Under the pieces are notes generated by a model. It did not search any database, had not been told where the DNA came from, and saw only the letters and a program-made list of their open reading frames with translations. 64,000 nucleotides of DNA from Epiperipatus broadwayi (Eukaryota > Onychophora > Udeonychophora > Euonychophora > Peripatidae), in NCBI GenBank assembly GCA_028023455.1, contig JAQFVV010012545.1, positions 1,612,001-1,676,000 on the forward strand, given 5' to 3'. The stretch's first letter is position 1; every line of letters begins with the position of its first letter. The position numbers were made by a program, and so were the translations under genes. Of this stretch, positions 38,061 through 49,399 are shown one piece after another.

Positions 38061-40475
38061 AAGGCAAGGTAAGATATGACAAAAGCATTAAAACTGCCAA
38101 GAAGATATAGTTATTTGTTGAAAGGTGGTCACTTTAGATATATCGAAAATAACATTTGTGTCTAAAAAACTATATTATCTTACTGATATGCATGAGTATG
38201 TTTAAATGCACATACATATATAGGTATAAACTTAGACTGAGAAAAAGTTATAAGTTTAAATAAATTAAAGAATTTTAAAAGACTGATTCTTTTAAAATAG
38301 TAAGTAAAAGATTTATGACTTTAAGATTAGAAAAAGATTACTTTCTAAAATGAATAGCAGTCTAATTAATGAGATTATAATATGTCGTTAATGAAATAAA
38401 ACAATTAAAGGAATTCGAGTTAGATTTCCTTTATAAGATAAACAACAAACTATAAAAATGACACATTAATTAAAGTCAGAAAGATAATGATGTAAATTCT
38501 TGTTTGGAGATTAAAATGAAGAATCACCTGAACGGATGGACAGGAGTACAAGCCAATCAACTACAGAGATTAAAACAATAAATACCTCAATACACTTGAT
38601 TCTTGGAGCTTCACCTATGCACATAGACATATATTGGAGCAGATCATCTCCCATGGCACAGTGACTTCAAGTGCGGAGAGTTGGCCTCTGAACATGAGAA
38701 CAGTCAGCTAAGACTCTTACAGGTTGCACTGATCTAAATTATTATTTATGTATGCCTTCAGGCCTAATTATGTTAAATGATTGTATATATGTATAGTTAA
38801 AACGCTACTAAGGATCATTCAACAAATTATTTAAATATTAACTGTTTAGTAGAGATTTGTACTTTGGGAAGTGTCCTCTTAGATTAGCTAGACATAGCAC
38901 TTACTATATCCATAAATAGCATTTATAGATTTAAATTTTATAATGATGAATTTTCTACACCTTTTGATTATCGATTCAAAAATTCAGATGACAACTTTTA
39001 ATGATATATCTATTTTAACTAATTATTTGGATTTGAAAAAAAGATATCCAGTTTAGTGAATAAATAACTCTTTGTAATCTTAAAAACAAAAAGGTTATAG
39101 TTCTCGATGGTATACCTGAAAACTTTTAATATATTAATTAGTAAAAAAATTTAAGAATATTTGATAATTAATAAGTTTGAATAAAAATCTTTATAATAAA
39201 ATTAAAAAATAAATAATTATCCATCAAAAACTATAGAAAACAATTTTTAAAAAATAGGAAAAAAAACAAAACAATAATAGACATAAAAACAAACTAAATA
39301 TAAAAATAATTAAGAATAAATATTTAAATAAAAATAAAAGCAACAGAGAATATTTAAAAAATGGCATTGATAAAATAAATGCATAAAATGTAAACAAGAA
39401 AATATTATAAATAGATACATAAAAAAATTCAATTACAACAAGATTTAAATATTATAAAACAAAAATCTTCCATAAATAAACATACAAAAACACAAATCAA
39501 ATATTTACTGAAACTGATATGTTTTATAAAAATGTTGAATATATATTTTGGAGACAAAATAAATTAAATGGAAATAAAGTATAAAATATATAATTTTTTT
39601 TCCCCTCAATTATATAATTTTAATTATAAAAATAAATTTAATATCTAAAGATATTAAAAAATTCCTAGAGGGAATAATAGAAAAAATTTAAAATACAAAA
39701 AAAAATATATAAAAAAATCATTGGTAATCTGGAAGAAGGGGGGGGGGGGAGATATTTGACATTATCTCATGTTTTTGAAATTTAAAAATAATGAGTAAAG
39801 TAATAAAAAAATGATAATAAATTATAATATGAAAGATAAGATATAAATATGTGTAATGTATTTATGTGAAAATACATTTGTATGTATATACATATTAAAT
39901 ATCCCTCTATATCTAATCCCTTGTCATTCAGATGCTCTCAAGTTTTCTACCATATTTTATATAATCAATACATACAATAAGCATTTTATGAATAATACTT
40001 TTCATCTTGATTTCACTGAATTCCGCAAAGCCTAAGATTAAAATACAATTTATGATCTCATTATTCAAATCATCTGTCATTTCTTTATTCCTAAATGTTT
40101 TCCTTTTCTCCATACCTCTATATCATTTTGTTTAATGATAAGATTTTTACATTATTATTACTTTAATGTACTTTCTGTAATTGACTATTGGTTGTTGTTT
40201 TGCACTTAAAATAAAACTGAATTGAATATAATGTTTACAATAAAAATATTGTACAAATAACCTAAATATATATGTATATATCAAAATAATTATATGTTAA
40301 AAAAATAATTTATAGCTTTGAAAAAGACTGCTTGACAATTGAAATTATAAGATAATAAATTAAATAAAGTATTATAAAGAGTACAAAAAATTTTTTTGTA
40401 GAGGAACTACTTTTAAATTAAGATCTTGGGTGTGAAAAAATAAATATATATATAATCATTTAACAATGTACATTA

Positions 40476-41570
40476 ATAATATTGAACAGAGAGAAAAAAG
40501 TTTGTTCAGAAAACAGTGATCTGGAAAAAGAAAATATCTATATAGAACAAACTCTCATGAAGAATAGTTATCCATCAGTTGTCATTAAGAAAATCAGTAA
40601 TAGGCAACAAAAAGAATCACCAAAAGAAAAAATAATTATTGGTACTCTAGTATTTCCATACACATCAGGAATAGCAGATAAATTGAAGAAAATCAAAACT
40701 CAATATACTATCAGAACAGCTTTCCAAAGCCATATCACACTACAAAGAATTCTAACAATTACAAAACTTAAACTTGAAATGCCGAAAAGCAACAACCACA
40801 TTTATGAAATATGAGAATGTGGAAAGAAGCATATTGATGAGACCAGTCACACATTGAAAAGTGATTCAAGGCCACAAACTGATGATTAGAAAAGAGAAAA
40901 CAGATATGTCTAACATAGCAGACCATGTATGTACCAATGAACATATGTTTGATTGAGAAAATGTATTGGATAGAGAGATAAAAATACAAAAAAAGAAAAT
41001 TCAAAGGAGCTGCTACCATGACAATGGCAAATAATACCACAAATCAACCTAGTATAACTTTACATAATGCCTGGAAACCTCTAATTAACTTTGCTCTTAG
41101 AAAAATGTAGTCAGGAAAAATCTTATAAATAATTATATGAAATTTCTACTGACTGTTGCTTTTGGCAGAATTGCTCAGTTGGTTAGAGCATTATCTTAAA
41201 ATTCAGTATCACATGATTACCATTTCCTATGCTTACACAAACTGTTAAAACAGTGACAAACTACTTTATGAAGACTTTGGCTTTGAAAAAATTCAATATT
41301 CAAGAATCCTAAAAGTCCAGATTTGATTCCCACTGGTTAGGTCAACAACATTTGAAGAAGAGAGAATAATACCACTCAAAATATTGTGTACATACTAATC
41401 TATATGCTATTACTAATAGTTGAATGTAATTGGAAAATTTAAAAAAAAATTTAAATTTTTTCTAAAGGCATTCCCATACTTAATATTAGACGATGAAAAA
41501 GTCCAACATCACAACTAAAATGTTATCATCACAAACCTTCAAGCAAACACATTAATAATATATCTCTAAA
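40476..41570 (+). mobile_element. Penelope-like element copy, linker/endonuclease fragment
   Basis: The open frame 40482-40814 covers the conserved linker between RT and endonuclease (IIGTLVFPYTSGIADKLKKI, then YTIRTAFQSHITLQRILT; family: PYVxGLSEKL...IRTxFRxxxTLRxLL) and enters the GIY-YIG domain (HIYEI-stop-ECGKKHIDET). The endonuclease C-terminus follows to about 41155 in broken frames, then the tRNA-like module and a tail. It corresponds to the pair at 51.4-54.15 kb (same CAGAGAGAAAAAAGTTTGTTC-like start region). RT is missing; inactive. Confidence 0.82.
41168..41335 (+). other. tRNA-like module in Penelope 3' end, with insertion
   Basis: TTGCTCAGTTG is an A-box with one change from TRGYNNARNNG. 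After AAAATTCAGTATC comes an extra segment of about 80 bases that the other two copies lack. The common sequence then resumes (ATTCAATATTCAAGAATCC) with the B-box-like GATTTGATTCC. It directly follows the endonuclease end, as in the copies at 51590-51682 and 53627-53712. Confidence 0.6.
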
Positions 41571-42229
41571 TACTGATAAATTAAAACTATTATAATCAAA
41601 CATTATTAATTAATTATAATGGTTTGTTGCCCATTTATTGTAATTTTGCTTTTAAGCAAACATTTAACAAAAAGATATTACGATATTAGTTTCTAACTTT
41701 GGCATAAAGTATTACATAGCATTTCATTAATAACACTTAGCTCTTGTTTCATATCTTAACCAAAATTGGACTTAAATAAAGGTCTCAAAACATAGAAGTT
41801 AGCATATTTACTTTCATGCCCATGACTTGGGTTCAAATTCAGGTAAAACTTGGAAATATTTTAAAGCATAAAAGGATTTCCTAGCACTTTTGTAATTTTT
41901 TTTCCATCACATAATCAATCCATAACCAAATAAGCTGGTTATTATTATTTAAAAAACAACAACAACAAGAAGAAAAAACTTTCAACATTTAGAAGTTTGT
42001 TAGTCTGATAATATTCTTCATTATTCCTTTGCTAAAAAATGTTGAAAATATTTGGACTTGTAATGAAATATATAAGGTTGTTTTACCATATCTATCTATA
42101 TAAATATTTAAAAAGAATCAGCTTTATTGTTGCACTAATTTTTAAGTTTCAACATTAAAACAAAAAAAAAGAGTTTACATCAATAAAAACCCACAAAAAA
42201 AAAAAAAAATAATGTAATATTTCACCTAC

Positions 42230-42406
42230 CTGAGGGGCTGATAATCTTCCTGTGACATCTCCTATTTGTATTTCGATTAACCAACTGTATTCTAGAGTTT
42301 CACTATTCAAAGTTAATCCTTCAGCTGAAAACATTGCATGGCCTCTAACTTGAAGGCCTGATAAAGAAAGATGACCTTCTTTAAGATGATTTTCATGAGC
42401 TGGCCT
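42230..42406 (-). CDS. BLTP1: BLTP1 exon f
   Basis: Exon of 177 nt, 59 codons, phase 0 at both ends. It reads RPAHENHLKEGHLSLSGLQV, RGHAMFSAEGL, and ends IEIQIGDVTGRLSAPQ. The motif combination H-L-x-L-x-G-L-Q-V-R-G-H-A-M-F-S plus E-I-Q-I-G-D-V-x-G-R-L is characteristic of BLTP1, where successive beta strands alternate with 'G-x-L/apQ' turns. Acceptor AATTTTAG before 42406; donor CAG/GTAGGT after 42230. The downstream intron begins with a long poly-A tract on the plus strand (T tract in the transcript). Confidence 0.92.
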
Positions 42407-43103
42407 CTAAAATTAATTCATAAAAAAATATATTTAGTTTTCATAACTATTAATGACTATATACTTTTTAAAACATATATATGTAAGCTTTTTAAATGTA
42501 CACATGAGCAAAAAAGATATTTAAATATATATTATCATTTATGATGTGAAGAGTTAATTAAAATTTATAATGTAATTTTAAATATTAAGATGCTAAAATA
42601 AAATATGTTAAAATGGTATTAATCAAAAATGGTAAGCTATTTATAATAAATCAAAATAAAATAACATGCAGTCACTAAAAAACAATTAAGAAATTTTTGA
42701 AATTCAATAAAAAAAAAAAAAATCAGCCTCACAGATGCTTTTATAATGATAGTAATTATGAATAAATTTGAAAAAAAGTGAGCTCTAAATACTCTCTTTT
42801 ATTGGATAAATATTAAAATTGCATAAAAATGTTATATACTATTCTTAACATATATCATAATTAATTATAACTATTATACAAAAAAGGTTGAAACTTATAT
42901 TTAGGTTACAGCATCAAAACATGACAATTTCTAATTATAAACCAGTATTGAGGGCCTTATGCTATTCTAATCTACAATTTAAAAATTAGGTATTATTTAA
43001 CAACTAATATTAGTTGTTTTCTGATCCATCGTGTCAGCCATGGGATGGTGCTATTTCTAGTTTAATTTCTAGAACTATGCCATTTCCGCGGCCGCACCCA
43101 AGC

Positions 43104-43240
43104 CTTCTTTCTACAATAAATCCTAGAAAGACTGTTAACTCGGAGTTAAGTCTTCTTTCTACGCTAAAATATAGAAAGAGTATTAACTCCGAGTTAAACC
43201 TTCTTTCTACGAAAAAAACCTAGAAAGAGTGTTAACTCGG
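43104..43240. repeat. 48 bp minisatellite of nested palindromes
   Basis: Almost three units starting at 43104, 43152 and 43200. Each unit carries TTTCTA...TAGAAA arms that can form a hairpin, and the unit junctions carry the palindrome TTAACTCSGAGTTAA. It lies in the left subterminal part of the TIR element. Confidence 0.85.
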
Positions 43241-43589
43241 CTTAGCAGCTAACGCTGTGGCTTTTTCCTAAGCTAAAAGCTGAGGAAAATGCCGTAGTTG
43301 TTTGTGTTATGCACTATATCGTAATGCTGTGTTATGTATTTTATGTAACAATATCGTACGAGGGTGTGTTAAGTTCATCATGTCAAAATTATTTAAATTT
43401 TCATTGGGGCCTTTTTTTTTTTAAATATGAATTGATGTAATGTTACCTTTTAACAATTTTAACAGTGTAGTGATTGTTCCTCATAAAGCTGTAAGCCTCC
43501 TAAATTCTCTAGTAGGGTGGGGTAGCACAATTTTTTTGACGATCATGCTTTAAGTCACGTTTTAGCGAGTAATTTTCCGAGACCAAGAA

Positions 43590-43848
43590 TATGGCTAATT
43601 CGAACACAGAAAACTTGAAAAGATGAGAATTGCCAGACACGGAAGCTGGCGCTGTAACATTTCTACAGCAGAAAAATATCCTGCTGAAAGAAAAGATATG
43701 ACTGTGCGGCAAATATATGCGACTTGAGGTCCATAAACATCTTTTGACTTTCATTTGTAGGTCTCGTTGTTGCAGAGGGAAATGTTCACTTCATAAAGGG
43801 CAGCTTGTTTGGAGGGATTCCAAATGGCCTTCGTCAAATGTCAAATAA
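43590..43848 (+). pseudogene. Merlin/IS1016-type transposase N-terminal relic
   Basis: One plus-strand frame with two stop codons reads LPDTEAGAVTFLQQKNILL, then LCGKYMRLEVHKHLL, then FICRSRCCRGKCSLHKGQLV and WRDSKWP. Many animal Merlin/ISXO2-like transposases start with a block of the form FLQxxxIL...CxxC..M.L.......C...CR....L..G..F..S..P, a zinc ribbon before the DDE domain; the order and spacing here agree. One of the first pair of cysteines falls at a TGA stop. The catalytic domain is absent and the frame runs straight into the A-rich tandem repeats. Pattern recognition from memory; a profile search should confirm. Confidence 0.6.
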
Positions 43849-44500
43849 AAGTAGCTTAAATTTTTATTTAAACATACATCCCTTCTCCCAATAATTGTTG
43901 TCAGCTATCAAATGTAAAATAAAAGAACTAAAATTTTTATTTAAACATACACAAAAAAAACCCTTCTCCCAATAATTATTGTCAGCAATCAAATGTAAAA
44001 TAAAAGTTAACGTAACATTATTTAATCGTACAGAAAAACACCCCTCCCACTAATTGTTGTCGGCAATCAAATGTAAACCAATAAAAGTAAGGTAAATTAT
44101 TTTTTTAAACATAACCCAAATTACTATTTGAACATACACAAAAAAAGACCCTCTTGTCAATAAAAATTAAAGAAACAACTATTATTGTCCCATTGTCAAA
44201 CCAAATATTATTTGGGAAACCAAAATAATTTATAAATGAAAGAAAATAAATAAAATCGGTTGTCAATCAAATGTAAAATAAAAGTAACATAAATTATTAT
44301 TTAAAGATACATACCCCCCCCCATTCTCTCTTGAATTTTGTCAATCAAATTTTAAAAAACAGTAATACTATTAAAAAAACCCAACTTACTATTTGAACAT
44401 ACACCACAAAAGACTCTCTTGTCAATAAAAATTAAAAAACAACTATTATTGTCCCAAATAATTTATAAACGAAAGAATGTAAAATTTGTAAAAAAAAAAA
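43833..44500. repeat. A-rich degenerate tandem repeats in TIR element
   Basis: Units of roughly 75-90 bp recur with drift: ATCAAATGTAAAATAAAAGT, then a TTTAAACATACA block, then a C-rich CCCTTCTCCC block, then TAATTGTTGTC. Later units are more divergent. They begin at the end of the transposase relic. Confidence 0.8.
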
Positions 44501-44860
44501 AAAAAAGTCAATATTAATAGAGAATCGCTAGCTCAGGAACATTATATTAATGTGTTTTTTGTTAGCAACAACACCATACAGCAGCTGACACGATGGATCA
44601 GAACACAACCCTAATATTTTATTTTACAAAGTGCTTTCCAGAGAATGACTCAGTGTCTAATTTTTACATATATGTCTCTTATACATACATATATTAAATC
44701 ATTAAAATCAGTCAACACTTAAACAATCTCAATATCAATAACAATTAACAATCTCAACCCATTGTCAAGGTGGGTATATATTGCATATATACACACATGC
44801 ACATTTATATAAATATGCCTTTATGCAAGAAAAGCCTCATAAAATAAAAACTCAAATTAC

Positions 44861-44998
44861 CTGAATATCATCAACAGAAATTAGATAAAGAGGAGAGAGA
44901 AGTAATTGAAGTTTGGTTTCTCTATAAGTTTTATGCATTTCAAATCCAAGACGTTCGATGTGTGTGCAAGGACAAGGTGAGTCATCTTCAGTGCAATG
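44861..44998 (-). CDS. BLTP1: BLTP1 exon e
   Basis: Exon of 138 nt, 46 codons, phase 0 at both ends, not visible as a long open frame. It reads HCTEDDSPCPCTHIERLGFE and then MHKTYRETKLQLLLSPLYL and ISVDDIQ. The ERLGFE...ETKLQLL...SP signature is among the best conserved parts of the family as I recall it and anchors the call. Cysteines in the CxxDD-PCPC region are shared with the vertebrate protein. Acceptor TTTTTAG before 44998 and donor CAG/GTAATT after 44861. It is separated from exon d by an intron filled with two LINE copies and from exon f by the intron holding the Merlin-like element. Confidence 0.92.
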
Positions 44999-45837
44999 CT
45001 AAAAATATATTTAAAAAAATAAAGCAAAATAAATAGAAATAAATAAATGAATATATAAAATAAATGCATAACTATACAAGATCAGTTATTACAAAATCGA
45101 AATAAATGAACAGAACAATTAACTAGTTTTCTTTCTCATCAAATTTTTGCAGCAAAGTCATTTATTATGCAATGCTATATTAAATTATAAATCCATTGAA
45201 TAATATATATATATATATATAATTAATATTACTATGATATTTTATTTTAGCTGTTTAATGATTGCTATTTCAACAATAAAACAATTTCCAATGAATATCT
45301 AGCCTTTTTTATTTTACTCATATTAAGTACTACAAATTTTCTACAATTAATTCTAAGGTAATTTTAACATAATTAATAATTGATATAAAAAAAATTGTCT
45401 AATCATAAACTTGATATTACTATTATTATTATATTATTATTATTGGATACTGTGATTTTTTTAAAAAAATATATTTTAAAAGCCAATTAATTAAGTTGAA
45501 CAATTATTTTTTTAAAAAACCTTTACTTTTATTATATTTAAAAATAAATAATAAGCTCTTACTATATATGAAATCAGTTTAAACACATCATCTCTAAAAC
45601 TATGATAACAAACTTTTAATAAATAGATAAAGTTAAAAAATGCCTATGTGGCTTTAGTGCAGTGTTAAGAGTGATAGACTAGAAAATCAAAGATCTAGGG
45701 ATTACAGATTAATTATATCAGATAGCTGGAAAGTCATTTGACTTCCTCAGGAATCTTTAACTTTATTATTGCATTAATCAATAGACAACATTATAACCAG
45801 TCTACTGAGGTCAGCACTTCATACATCCAAATACTAG

Positions 45838-46660
45838 TTGAAATGGGATGGTCAAGTTTTTATATGAGAGATGCAAAAAAGTAAAATGAAAATGTTTGAT
45901 AGGTTGAGTTTATGGATAATGAAAGAATAGCCAAAATAGTATTTAATTGTGTTATGAGTAAAGGGCGAGAAAGGTAATGTGGTATGCAAAGGATTTGGAT
46001 AAAGAATTTATATCAGTATACTTGCATAAAAGGTGGGATGATTGTGTTAGGAGGATTGTTGAGTGTTATAGTGGTAAGGAATGAGATAAAAGAATAGATG
46101 CATTAATAAAGAATAGGGAGTTGGAGAACTAGTACGGAGAGTAAAAAGAGTTTAAATATATAGAGAAGTAAAAAGAACACTGGGTGCGAGTTAATTTATG
46201 ATAATAGTAAAGAAAGTAGCTTATTGTTTAAGGCTCGAACGAGATCTTCAGCAACAAGAGAATATACATGTAAATGGAAAAATATGGGTGATTTAATCTG
46301 CAAGTTGTGTAAGAAAGATATAGAAAATATTAGGCATCTGTTGATTGAATGTAAATGCTTGAAAGCAGAAAGAGTACAAATAATGAAGTTATGGGAGAAT
46401 AAATATGAATAAAGTGATTATACAAAAAGTGGGTTATTGGTTTTTATGCTGGGTTTGGGAAACGATAGGGGGATTTAGATATAAAGACCATAGAATTGAC
46501 AAAGATTATGTTGTGGAAATGGGATGGAGCAGATTATGGGAAAGCTTAGGGTGGGGAATGAAAGGGAAAGGTAAAGTGACTAACAGGTTTCTTTAGGCAT
46601 AGTTGCCGAGAGATTCCTGACTCTGTTTAAGGAGAAATCACGGTACATCACATCACATTA
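45838..46660 (+). pseudogene. LINE copy A, 3' fragment
   Basis: 3' fragment of the same LINE as copy B: GATGGTCAAGTTTTTATATG at its start recurs at about 47714, and both run in parallel to the end. It keeps the C-terminal cysteine-histidine motif (CKLCKKDIENIRHLLIEC) in the frame from 46224. It ends in a tail of CACATCACAT repeats near 46650, about 20 bp before copy B starts. Frameshifts and small deletions make it inactive. Confidence 0.85.
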
Positions 46661-46667
46661 CTAGTTT

Positions 46668-48545
46668 AAAGGAATGGGTAAGGATCATAGTAAGTTAAAT
46701 AATTATAAACCGATAGGATAACTTCAGAAGTTTTTTCATATATGGTGGCTGGAAGGGTTGCAAAATGGATGGAAGAGAATAATATAGTGGGAGAAATGCA
46801 AGGTGGTTTTCGATTGGACAGGCGTATAGGAGATAGTTTATTTGTAGTTATACAACTTAGGGATATGAGTAGGTATAGAGGTAGACACTTGTATATGGCT
46901 TTTATAGATATAGAGAAGACATATGAGAGAGCAAACAGAAATAGATTATGGGTAAGTTTAGTAAATTTGGATATGGATGGAGTTTTAGTGGATATTATTA
47001 AGAAATTATATGAAAATAATTACTATACATACCAATTAGGGAATATAGAATCAGTTAAAGTTAAAAATGGGGTGGGACTAAGGCAAGGATGCCCTATGTC
47101 ACCTATTTTGTTTTTGTTGTATTTGAGAGAAATGGAGAGAGCAATAGAAAGACTAGGAAGAGGGATAGAGATACCATTAATAGGTGGCAAGGGAGTATAT
47201 ACATTATCGGGTCTTTTATTTGCAGATGATGTCTTTTTGTGTGCAGAAAGAAGGGAAGATATGGAAGTTATGCTGAGGACATGCACAAGGGTGGGTAAAG
47301 AGATGGGGATTAAGTTTAGTGAAGAAAAATCAAAAGTAATGATGATTAATACTGGGGAAAGAGAAGACAAAGAATTTTTATTGGGGGATATAAAGTTAAG
47401 TGTGGTGAATAGATATAACTATTTGGGAATTGTCTTAAGTAATCAGAGAAATTGCTTGGATGAATGGGAGAAAAAATTGATAAATGAAGCAAAGAAAAGA
47501 AAGGGATTGATAAAGAAATTAACAGTGTTCAATATAATAAATATGATGTAGCTAGAATTGTATGGAAGGGAGTGGTGGTAGCAGGCTTAACATATGGTAA
47601 TGATGTGTAAAGGGGTATTAGATTACTTGGAAAAAGTACAAAGAGAAGTAGGAAAACATGCATTAGATGCAGATGTGTGGACGGCAAAGGAGGCAATTCA
47701 AGGAGAAATGGGATGGTCAAGTTTTTATATGAGAGATGCGAAAAGCAAAATGAAAATGTTCGGTAGATTGCAGTTTATGGATAATAAAAGAATAGCCAAA
47801 ATAGTATTTAATTGGGTTATGAATAAAGGGCAGGTAACAAGATGGGTGAGAAAGGTAATGCAGTATGCAGAAGATTTGGATAAAGAATTTATGTCAGTAT
47901 ACTTGTACAAAAGGTGGGATGATTGCGTTAGGAGAATTGTTGAGTGTTATAGTGGTAAGGAATGGGATAGAAGAATAGATGCATTAATAAAGAATAGGGA
48001 GTTGGAGAGATGGAGAACTAGTATGGAGAGTAAAAAGAGTTTAAATATATATAGAAGTAAACAGAATATTGGGTGCGAGTTAATTTATGATAATAGCAAG
48101 GAAAGTAGTTTACTGTTTAAGGCTCGAACGGGATCTTTAGCAACAGGGGATTATACACATAAATGGAAAAATGTGGGTGATTTTGTCTGCAAGTTGTGTA
48201 AGGAAGGCATAGAAAATATTAGGCATCTGTTAATTGAATGTAAATGCCTGAAAGCAAAAAGGGTACAAATAATAAAGTTGTGGAAGACTAAATATAAGCA
48301 AAGTGATTATACAAAAAGTGGGTTATTGATTTTTATGCTGAATTTGGGAAAAGGGGGATTTAAATATAAAGGCCATGAAGTTGACAAAGATTATGTTGTG
48401 GAAATGGAATGGAGCAGGATATAGGAAAACATAGAGTGGGAATGGAAAGATAAAGTGGCTAACAGGTTTCTCTGGGCACAGGTGCTGAGAGTTTCCTGAT
48501 TCCGTATAAGGAGAAGTCACAGTGCATCACATCACATCACTAACA
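46668..48545 (+). pseudogene. LINE copy B, non-LTR reverse transcriptase (nearly intact)
   Basis: Plus-strand non-LTR element, 5' truncated inside the reverse transcriptase. The frame from 46742 gives VAGRVAKWMEENNIVGEMQG, FIDIEKTYERANR (palm motif A, Asp kept), GLRQGCPMSPILF (motif B) and GLLFADDVFL (motif C, catalytic FADD intact). The frame from 47594 gives the C-terminal region ending in a CX2CX8HX4C motif (CKLCKEGIENIRHLLIEC), typical of jockey/I/R1-like LINEs. A short stretch at 47540-47605 reads in another frame (VARIVWKGVVVAGLTYG), so two compensating frameshifts break an otherwise long ORF. The tail is CACATCACAT repeats. It is the youngest-looking element in the window. Confidence 0.88.
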
Positions 48546-48959
48546 GATTTAATGTTTCTTATCTTTGGTAACATGATAAGAATTGAAGAAGTGAACACAA
48601 CAGAACCATGGATAATTTTAATAATGACTTATAATGCAATTTAATGTTGTAAAAATTTATTAATGTTAACTTGCCTAGCTCTAAAATGAAGTTGCTAGAA
48701 TATAAATTATGGAAAAAAGATGACAAACTTGTTATTTGTAGTTATTTTGTTGACCAATTACTCTACCTGTCTTCAGACAGAACTTATTACACATGAATAT
48801 AGAAACTTTTCATGTTTTATTTTAATTTATAAATATTAACAGACGTATGCATAAGAGAATTATGTTAAAGATTTTTTGTTTTTATAACTTTTTTTCCAGA
48901 CACTAGAAGGTTGATCATTTCAACATTATGTATTTCTTTAAGCTTTGTAAAAGTCTTAC

Positions 48960-49154
48960 CTTCATAAGATGCACTTGTGCATCGTGGATGGTCACTAATA
49001 CTGTAACTTCTAAAGGTCTATAGTTTCTAGGATCAAAATCTTTGATTTGCTCTTCGTCCCATTCATCAAAAGATTCATTCTCTTTTGATGGACTGGACCC
49101 TTGGTTTACAGCTTCAAAATCAGTAAAAGCTTGATCTTCACCAAAATAATTTTC
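48960..49154 (-). CDS. BLTP1: BLTP1 exon d
   Basis: Exon of 195 nt, 65 codons, phase 0 at both ends. It begins ENYFGEDQAF, continues with an acidic, serine-containing linker (SKENESFDEWDEEQ), and ends with NYRPLEVTVLVTIHDAQVH and LMK. The last part resembles the human segment ending in ...IMKH just before the acidic/cysteine motif coded by exon e. Acceptor TTTTCAATAAG before 49154, donor AAG/GTAAGA after 48960. The open frame upstream of the acceptor reads through intron sequence that encodes only phenylalanines and basic residues, so the start was set at the splice site. High confidence because of similarity and joining phase. Confidence 0.9.
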
Positions 49155-49399
49155 CTTATTGAAAACAAATAAAAAAAAAAAAGACCGATTAAACATAAGT
49201 ATCTGAATACTTAATAAATTATTAATAGCAAAAATTGAGGATGCTAATAGATTTATATAATGATTCTTTTATGAAAATGATATTCAAACACAATTTTTTT
49301 TAGTTAGAACTGAAAAATAATTATTTTCATATTTATAATTTTTTTTTTTACTCAAAATAAACTTTATAAAATAATATTATACAAGATTAGTGATAAAAA

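Larger units (their letters stand above)
35302..42229 (-). other. BLTP1 intron f/g
   Basis: 6.9 kb intron. Contents: foldback repeat (35780-35941), LINE tail relic (36840-37200), GC-elevated unclassified block (37420-38060), Penelope copy (40476-41570). The stretch 38770-40470 is extremely AT-rich with a G11 run near 39738-39750 and no feature. 41571-42229 is also empty. Confidence 0.75.
43012..44610 (+). mobile_element. Merlin-like DNA transposon derivative, 1.6 kb
   Basis: The left end AGTTGTTTTCTGATCCATCG and the right end (as reverse complement) GGTTGTGTTCTGATCCATCG form terminal inverted repeats of at least 25 bp that include CGTGTCAGC. An 8 bp target duplication CTAATATT flanks it (43004-43011 and 44611-44618). 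Inside are a 48 bp minisatellite (43104-43240), a hairpin (43275-43300), a transposase relic (43590-43848) and A-rich degenerate tandem repeats (43833-44500). An 8 bp duplication with GG-starting ends fits the Merlin (IS1016-like) superfamily, where 8-9 bp is usual; hAT elements also make 8 bp. The transposase relic favours Merlin. Non-autonomous. Confidence 0.8.
42407..44860 (-). other. BLTP1 intron e/f
   Basis: 2.45 kb intron with a complete TIR element at 43012-44610. The flanks 42407-43003 and 44619-44860 are AT-rich without features. Confidence 0.85.
44999..48959 (-). other. BLTP1 intron d/e
   Basis: 4.0 kb intron. Two LINE copies on the plus strand fill 45838-48545. The sequence 44999-45837 is AT-rich with a (TA)n run near 45203-45222; 48546-48959 has nothing recognisable. 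Confidence 0.8.

Noticed and set aside
45650-45740. Possible tRNA-derived SINE (GGCTTTAGTGCAGTG...GGGATTACAGATT)
   Set aside because: A- and B-box both deviate at several positions and no tail or target duplication is visible.
47023-47370. 115-residue minus-strand frame opposite the LINE reverse transcriptase
   Set aside because: Shadow of the plus-strand ORF; low-complexity Ser/Leu/Pro sequence typical of antisense reading.
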